Shown here: piece after piece, positions 17,060 to 22,007 of the stretch
Layout of the letters: each line of letters begins with the position of its first letter
How positions within the stretch are numbered: position 1 is the stretch's first letter
Assembly: GCA_003427395.1 (NCBI GenBank)
Contig: BFEA01000492.1
Coordinates: 346,388 to 368,394, forward strand
Reading direction: 5' to 3'
Source of the DNA: Chara braunii
Lineage: Eukaryota > Streptophyta > Charophyceae > Charales > Characeae
DNA: 22,007 nt
Notes under the pieces: model-generated
Told to the model about the DNA's origin: nothing
Databases searched by the model: none
The model's input: only the letters and a program-made list of their open reading frames with translations
Position numbers and translations under genes: made by a program

Positions 17060-18200
17060 CTAGTATCCCACCTCTACAACAACCTGGGCTTTCCATTCCA
17101 TTTGTTGACCACACCCCTCCATTCTCATTACCGCCCTAGCCCCTGCTGCAAAGTGTTTAGGGATAAAATCCTTAGCTTGTCTGGTGACCTCCCCTGTCCC
17201 GTTTAGCCATGTCCTCGAATTGAGTCGGGAAGTCCTACCCTTGCAATGTTGCTCCCCGTTTGTCCCCCACCGGAAAGAGTCCCACCTCCCATCTCCCTTT
17301 CGTCTTTCTCATCGGAATTACTAGCAGTGTTGTCTTCTTAGAGAGAGGGAGCTAGTAGAGACCTCGCTCGATTAAGTGTCTCATTTTCAGTCTGTGGGAG
17401 GTCAGTCCTTCTTCTGGGGGGGACGGGTCTTGTCTGACAATCTGGTGTTCATTAGGTGGGGGGAGAGCAGATTCCCCACCTCCCGGGTCGGGGGGGCGGG
17501 TGTCTGGTTTGGTGGGGGCTGAAACCGACCACGGGCAACGCTCAAAATGTATTGGAAGACCTCCGCCGATGTTAAAAAGGAAGGAGAGCCCGAGGTCAGC
17601 GCCATCCACAGAGTTGGACTATTGTTCAACAAGGTAACCAGTTCGACGTACGATCTGTCCTAGTACTCCTCCCCNCCTTGCAGGTACTGGGCTATCAGGT
17701 GTTGTATTATCCAATTTGTGATTGTCTGGACCTTTGAAACCAGGCCTATCTCCTGTGGTGGACAGTCCAGGTCACGGGGGCATTCCTCCATTATCNCTTC
17801 CAGGGGGGTAGAGGATAGCAGGTCCACTTCCATCGGCTGGGCCCCAAAGGCGTCTGAGCAAAAATCAGCATTTGTTATTTTTTATGTGGATCCAGGTTGT
17901 TCCTGTTCCTCTTTCTTCTCCTCCTGATTTCGCTGATCTCTCTCCTTCCCTTTCTCATTCCTTCCCACTTGCCGTCTTTGTGCCATCTGTGCCCCTTGCT
18001 GCACTTCGTGGTCCACTTCCCGTTTTGCCTGTTCCGTCTGCGCCCCCCTCTATGCCTCCCTCCCTTTCTCCCGTTCTGCCCCTCTCAACTGAAGGGTTTC
18101 CCCCTGGTCCTGAAGTTTCCCTTCGTTGTGTCCTNTCTCACNTACCTCCCTTGGAAAATCTGTTGGGCATCCAGAAAGAGTGAAGTGAAGTGGCCTCGCT
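17060..18200 (-). pseudogene. decayed LINE ORF1-like protein
   Basis: Reading right to left from about 18200, one frame runs to a TGA at 17404-17402, interrupted only by TAG (18052-18050), TAA (17884-17882) and TAG (17662-17660). The upstream half is rich in Gln, Glu, Arg and Lys, like an ORF1 coiled coil. The middle reads DAFGAQPMEVDLLSS and IMEECPRDLDCPP, then NWIIQHLIAQYLQG and YVELVTLLNN. After 17402 the reading shifts to a serine- and aspartate-rich frame, and then to one with WDSFRWGTNGEQHCKG and AKDFIPKHFAAGARAVM, ending at TAG 17062-17060. Its position and orientation upstream of the endonuclease fit ORF1. I saw no canonical CCHC knuckle, so the family is not proven. Confidence 0.5.
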
Positions 18201-18214
18201 AGCTTAGGGTATAC

Positions 18215-18464
18215 TTTTTTTTTTGTTTTGTTTTTTCTTTCGAAGGCCCCTATGCAAGGCCTCTATCCCAGTGGTGGTAAGAGAACCNCCGGGATTCAGG
18301 CTTTGCCTGGTGGGCCGCTCCATCTATTGGTGGGGAGCATCACCTGCTGGAAACCGGGTCCAGCGTCCCTTGAATACATCAAAAACGTATGTAACAACAT
18401 TTTTAGAACACTAGGGACCCTGCCAGCATTGATTGCCCTGGGTTACAGGGGATTAACTGTGCAG
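18215..18464 (-). mobile_element. short poly(A)-tailed retroposon, copy 3
   Basis: On the minus strand the element ends in an A-rich tail (T-rich on plus, 18215-18240). Before it lies a body that matches copy 5 over about 80 bp (TGCAAGGCCTCT and CAGTGGTG are shared). The 46-bp head is at 18369-18324 with central dinucleotide AT. A further 44-bp block at 18421-18464 matches 19874-19917 beside copy 4 at 37 of 44 positions, so some family members extend about 95 bp beyond the head. One ambiguous base lies at 18288. Confidence 0.72.
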
Positions 18465-18684
18465 GGTGTATTTCCTTACGAGAAACTTCGCCGTTGGTAG
18501 CCTGGGAAGAAAGAATCAAATTGCCATCTTGGACCTGGGGGGCACCGGGTCTCATGGCTGTCTCCCCACCTCTGATCAACAAAAAATTACAAAAGTTGAC
18601 TGTAGTTGCAAATCTGTGCCAGAAAAGTACTCAGGGGCAGTTGTGGTGAATAGGTGAATATAGATGAATGTTCAATGTAGATGA
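18465..18684. other. unassigned stretch
   Basis: No gene or repeat was recognised. On the minus strand this follows the LINE B stop and may hold its 3' UTR, but no A tail is visible. Confidence 0.4.
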
Positions 18685-19727
18685 TCAGACCCCATCTCCC
18701 AAACGTTCCTCCAGGGCCAGCGGATGGGGGGGGAAGGGATCAGTGAATTCCTGAGCAGGTCGTAACGGTTCCCTGGGGTCCACCCTTGTCCATTCGTGGA
18801 AATGCAGCGCAAAATCCCTTTCCTCCACCCTTTGCCCTTCTTCCTGCCCCGTCCCCACTTCCCTAAGCTGCTCCGGTTGATGTTCCTGCCTCCTGGTCTG
18901 ACGCTGATCCAGCCTGTTGCCTGTCCAGCTCACATTAGCCACCCAACCCTCCCTTCTTCCCCCCCAACCATTCCTCACAGAACCGGGAGATAATTCTGTC
19001 GATGTCCACCCTGGTGTGTGTCTGGTTCAGTTTTTCCTTGACAGTCTGCCATTGTGCCGTGATCTCATGTTGTACCAGTAGCCGTAATTGCTCCGTGACT
19101 TCGCCCTCTTCCACCCTGGGCCCTTCCAATTCCAGAATGCATCTTCTCCACCATATTACCCACACNATGGAACGCCTACCCAGGGAGTACATGTTCTCCT
19201 CAAAGGTGTTACCTCGAAGCTGGGGGCAGTGGCCCACCAATATGGCCCTCCAGTCCCATGGCCAGGACGAACCCGGCACAATATGCCGCCAAATCCTGTC
19301 CCACCATGGCCACAGTAGTACAGCTGCGGCCCTGCGGGGCACTGCAGGAAGATGTGCTCCACTGTCTCAGGGCGCTTTTTGCCAGGGAAATTCTGGAGGC
19401 ATCGTCGCTAACAAGGAAGCGCCCTTCCTTGCTGTTCCAAATGCGTGTGGTCAATCAGCCAGTCGTTGGTTGGGAGGCACCGATGGGCAATCTGCCATTG
19501 TAAGGCAGAGATTTTGGCCANCCTCTTTCGATACTCTTTGAACCACTGGATGGGTTTGAGCAGGCCTCTGTCTATGTTGAGATGTCATTGCCATATGTCC
19601 TCTACCACATCTCTCAATCTGCGCCTCGGTCTGAGCATTCTATATCACACTAGCACTATCTTAAATGTACCTGACCGCATTTACGTCCCTACCTATCTGC
19701 ATCTGGTCAATTCTGTCCAGAAATAAG
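18685..19727 (-). pseudogene. LINE copy B, 5'-truncated ORF2 end
   Basis: This is a second copy of the LINE 3' region, read right to left. It begins near 19727 with MLRPRRRLRDVVEDIWQ, has a TGA (19587-19585) where copy A has Arg, then HLNIDRGLLKPIQWFKEY, ISALQWQIAHRCLPT and WLIDHT. The zinc domain is damaged: a TAG stands where copy A has the first zinc-binding Cys, followed by RRCLQNFPG and VEHIFLQCP. After a shift, WPWDWRAIL, the tail GRRSxVWVIWWRRC and IDRIISRFCEEWLGG follow. A last frame gives FHEWTRVDPREPLRP and DPFPPH, with the stop at 18685. Single N bases at 19166 and 19521 are in codons. It lacks the endonuclease and RT, as usual for truncated LINE insertions. Confidence 0.85.
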
Positions 19728-19738
19728 TAAGAAAGTGC

Positions 19739-19917
19739 TTTTTTTATTTTTTTTATTTTTTTTTATTTTAAAGGCTCCATCTATTGGTGGGGAGCTTCAC
19801 CTGCTGGAAACCGGGTCCAGCGTCCCATGTACAGAGAGTAGCCCAGATCAATGAGAGCGGTAACACTGGGATCTGCCAGCATTGATTGCCCTGCTACCCA
19901 GGGGATTGACTGAGCAG
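19739..19917 (-). mobile_element. short poly(A)-tailed retroposon, copy 4
   Basis: On the minus strand the 46-bp head (19826-19781, central dinucleotide AA) is followed by only eight more conserved bases (ATGGAGCC) before an A-rich tail (19770-19739), so the body is deleted. A 44-bp block at 19874-19917 lies on the other side of the head and matches 18421-18464 by copy 3 at similar spacing (47 against 51 nt). The tail ends about 11 bp from the truncated 5' end of LINE B. Confidence 0.7.
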
Positions 19918-20048
19918 TCCTGCATAGTATCCTCCTCCTTCGAATGGGTGACAGATAAGCCAATCAAAGCCTGGCACTATGTACAAAAGGGCGAATCCTC
20001 ATGGAGNGGGGGGGGGGCTCTTCACCGCGGGACCGGCGGCGCCAGATG

Positions 20049-20300
20049 TTTACAGCAGTTCACTAGCTCCTCCCACCCTCACCCGTCCCCTTGGAAACGT
20101 CCTCAGTCGTGCCCGTACCAATCCAGACCCATTANAAACATCCTCAGTCCAGACCAACCAAGCAGTTTACNGCAATTCACTAGCTCCTCCCACCCTCACC
20201 CGTCCCATTGGAAACGTCCTCAGTCTTGCCCGTACCAATCTAAACCCATTAGACATCTCCTCAGTCTCGACCATACCAGTCCAGACCAACCAAGCAATTT
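20049..20300. repeat. two-unit tandem repeat, about 117 and 135 bp
   Basis: Unit 1 (20049-20165) and unit 2 (20166-20300) are clearly homologous. Both start TTTAC, then CACTAGCTCC, and end with CCAGACCAACCAAGCA. Unit 2 has about 15 extra bases near its end. Each unit has internal sub-repeats built on CCTCAGTC followed by CCGTACCAAT. On the minus strand the array lies directly downstream of the LINE C C-terminal reading, so it may be that element's 3' UTR. Confidence 0.85.
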
Positions 20301-20967
20301 GAAGGGGGGGGGAAGGGGTCANGGANGTCTGCAGCAGGACGCATGGGGATTGCTGTGTCAATCGTAGTCCATTCATGAAAAACAAGTCGGTAGTCCCTTA
20401 CTAGCTCCTTCCGCTGTTGCCCTTTGCCAANGTCCTTTTGGCCTCCTTTCCATTCCACTTCCCCAATTTTCCCCCCATTTTCCCCTCCAAGCCANCTCAG
20501 GCTAAAATCCTTAATTTTTTGTTGGATGTCTTTTGGCGAATGTAGAGGATGGATCTGTACCTTGACTTTCTCCCAGTTTTCCAAGATTTCAGTTTGGATN
20601 TGTTGTTGTATGCTTTCTGTGAACTCCGGGCCCTCCAGTCGTGCTCTTTCCATTTCATATGTACAGCGCCGTCGCCAGAGGGCCCAGAGCACCGCCCTGC
20701 GGCCCAGTTTGAGCATATTGCAGGTGAAATCGTCAAGTTGGTCGTAGGGGTAGGCTTCACATAACAAGGTTTGCCAATCCCACGGCCACTGGATCTGGGT
20801 TTCTAATTGCCCCCAGATTCTATCCCACCATCTCCACAGCCACACTACACCTGGGCACTGAAGGAAAATGTGTTCTATTGTTTCTGGCATTTTCCTGGCG
20901 GGGAACGCATCGGTGCAGAGTCTACACCAAGGGAGGGCAAGCCCTCTCTGTTCTAGATTGGTTCTTG
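20261..20967 (-). pseudogene. LINE copy C, 5'-truncated ORF2 end
   Basis: This is a third, shorter and more divergent copy of the LINE C-terminus. It starts near 20967 with NLEQRGLALPWCRLC (zinc pair), then ETIEHIFLQCPGVVWLWRWW completing the CC..HC zinc site, and IQWPWDWQTLL. The tail has LGRRAVLWALWRRRC, a charged helical segment, LVFHEWTTID and DPFPPP. The frame is open over about 209 codons to a stop at 20261, with several N bases (20322, 20326, 20431, 20495, 20600) leaving residues unknown. The last codons run into the tandem repeat. It is the least broken of the three ends but lacks all upstream domains. Confidence 0.85.
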
Positions 20968-20970
20968 CTA

Positions 20971-21048
20971 GTGTGAGTATGCCCTTAGTTGGTTAGGCAT
21001 GCAATTGGCATTCAGGAGGTTGTGAGTTCAATCCCCACCAGCCACATG
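20971..21048 (+). other. tRNA-like segment, possible tRNA-derived SINE head
   Basis: A perfect 4-bp D-stem (TGCC 20980-20983 with GGCA 20996-20999) encloses CTTAGTTGGTTA, like a pol III A box. A T-arm follows with stem GTGAG/CCCAC (one mismatch) around TTCAATC at 21027-21033, like a B box. The anticodon arm does not fold and the acceptor pairs only partly, so it is not a working tRNA gene. A run of ten T residues at 21064-21073 could serve as a pol III terminator, although it also forms the A tail of copy 5 on the other strand. Confidence 0.45.
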
Positions 21049-21063
21049 TGGCTTTCTCTTTGC

Positions 21064-21208
21064 TTTTTTTTTTGGGGGGGGGAAGCCCTTTTGCAAGGCC
21101 TCTTTCGTGACAGTGGTGAGAGAACTCCCAGAATTGAGACCTTGCCTGTTGGGCTGCTCCATCTGTTGGTGGGGAGCGACACCTGCTGGAAACCGGGTCC
21201 ACCGTCCC
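21064..21208 (-). mobile_element. short poly(A)-tailed retroposon, copy 5
   Basis: On the minus strand the 46-bp head (21208-21163, central dinucleotide TC) carries two other differences from the common sequence, which makes it the most divergent copy. The body resembles that of copy 3, and the tail is a C run then ten A residues (plus-strand T 21064-21073, G 21074-21082). The other end abuts the tRNA-like segment. Confidence 0.7.
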
Positions 21209-21949
21209 TTGGATACAGAGTTTGCTGTTACATTGGTTGTCGGGGCTATAGCCATTTCTGTTTCTACCGTCTTCACCGAATAGAANGCCCAGTCATTATA
21301 GCCGTATTTAAGGCCATTTTCTGTCCAGATGCAGGGATAATGACCGAGCATTCTATTCGGGTGAAGACCGTAGTCTGGAGTTCTGGCTTTCCCATGGAGC
21401 TGCAAGAACCCCTCCTTCCTTCCACTGGCCCAGCCTTTGTCCTAAAAATTGCACGCTGTTCGTTCGTGGCCTATATCCCTCTCTGGCCCATCTGCCGAAG
21501 TGCATTTCCAGGTGTCTGCAGCTGCCCTGTAGCTCTGTGCTGTGGCATCAATAGTTGTGCACCTGGCTGTCCTCTTATTTCCCCCTGCTTCCTTTCGTTT
21601 CCCAATCCTGTAGGCTGTAAGTGCCAACCAACTGAGATAGTTGGCTTGCTCCCCCTGTTCGGTATTGGTAGGACCTTGGCAATCACGGGTGTGCGTGTGT
21701 GTGTGTGGGTTGTCTGTGGCTACGAATACCCCCCGGCCGCGGTTTCTGCAGTCACAACTGGGGCTTGCAGTCATGGCCGCATGATCGCGACCGCGGCGAT
21801 GTTTGCGGCCGTGTAGCGGCCAGAGGGGGAGGGGATTGGGGGTGGGGGTTGCGGATTGGGGTTCTGGAACCCCGACCCTACCCCCTAGAGAAAACATAAG
21901 TAAAAAAAAAACAATTTTCGGGGGGGTGGGGGTTGGTGGGTGAAAAACA
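21209..21949. other. unassigned stretch
   Basis: No gene was recognised. A long open frame (20989-21816 plus) starts in the tRNA-like segment, crosses copy 5 antisense and contains an N at 21286, so it is not credible as a gene. A GC- and CpG-rich patch lies at about 21730-21820 and G-rich tracts follow at about 21825-21935. A short GTGT run lies near 21691-21705. Confidence 0.45.
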
Positions 21950-22007
21950 ATTAAAATAAAATAAAATAAAGACAATCTTGATTGATTGATTGATTAATTG
22001 ATTGATT
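21950..22007. repeat. AAAAT and TTGA microsatellites at window edge
   Basis: AAAAT-type units at about 21950-21970 are followed by TTGA units at 21978-22007 with one interruption. The repeat runs off the window. Confidence 0.85.

Noticed and set aside
20989-21816. 275-codon plus-strand open frame
   Set aside because: It spans a tRNA-like segment, an antisense retroposon and an ambiguous base, with no recognisable domain.
21442-21975. 177-codon minus-strand open frame
   Set aside because: It lies over G-rich and microsatellite DNA, has no recognisable motif and starts in low-complexity sequence.
1-22007. CRISPR array, rRNA, bacterial operon or phage genes
   Set aside because: No regularly spaced direct repeats, rRNA core motifs or prokaryotic gene organisation were seen. 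The repeats present are retroelements and microsatellites.

Overview
The window is eukaryotic nuclear DNA built almost entirely from decayed transposable elements. No intact host gene, rRNA, CRISPR array or bacterial-type operon was found. The retroelement types (a Ty3/gypsy element with a plant-like initiator-tRNA-Met primer site, LINEs with a plant-style C-terminal zinc domain, short poly(A)-tailed retroposons) suggest a large, repeat-rich genome of the plant or green-algal lineage. A charophyte alga such as Chara is my guess from general resemblance only; no sequence search was possible.

Layout. 1-2540: gene-poor DNA with one short retroposon (575-717), a GAA microsatellite, several strong inverted repeats and a possible 0.4-kb MITE-like element (2007-2415). 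2543-2677: a second short retroposon on the minus strand. 3161-5214: the 3' part of a minus-strand LINE (copy A), interrupted at about 3850-4297 by a CpG-rich insert. 5215-13528: a plus-strand Ty3/gypsy retrotransposon (LTR, PBS, gag, protease, RT-RNase H, integrase, remnant 3' LTR) inserted into that LINE. 13529-16413: the 5' part of the same LINE ORF2 (post-RT region, reverse transcriptase, endonuclease, reading right to left). About 17060-18200: a decayed minus-strand ORF1-like reading. 18215-21208: alternating short retroposons and two further 5'-truncated LINE ends (copies B and C), with a two-unit tandem repeat and a tRNA-like segment. 21209-22007: unassigned DNA ending in microsatellites.

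History and function. The LINE inserted first. The gypsy element then landed in its ORF2, leaving a 4-bp direct repeat (AATA) and splitting ORF2 by 8.3 kb. Both later decayed: the gypsy reading has at least five frame breaks and stops, including a perfect 25-bp tandem duplication at the RNase H-integrase junction and a stop inside the gag zinc knuckle. LINE A, LINE B and ORF1 carry stops and shifts. Nothing here looks able to move by itself.

The most unusual signal is a short retroposon family with five copies in 22 kb. It shares a 46-bp head that is nearly invariant except for one dinucleotide, which differs in every copy.
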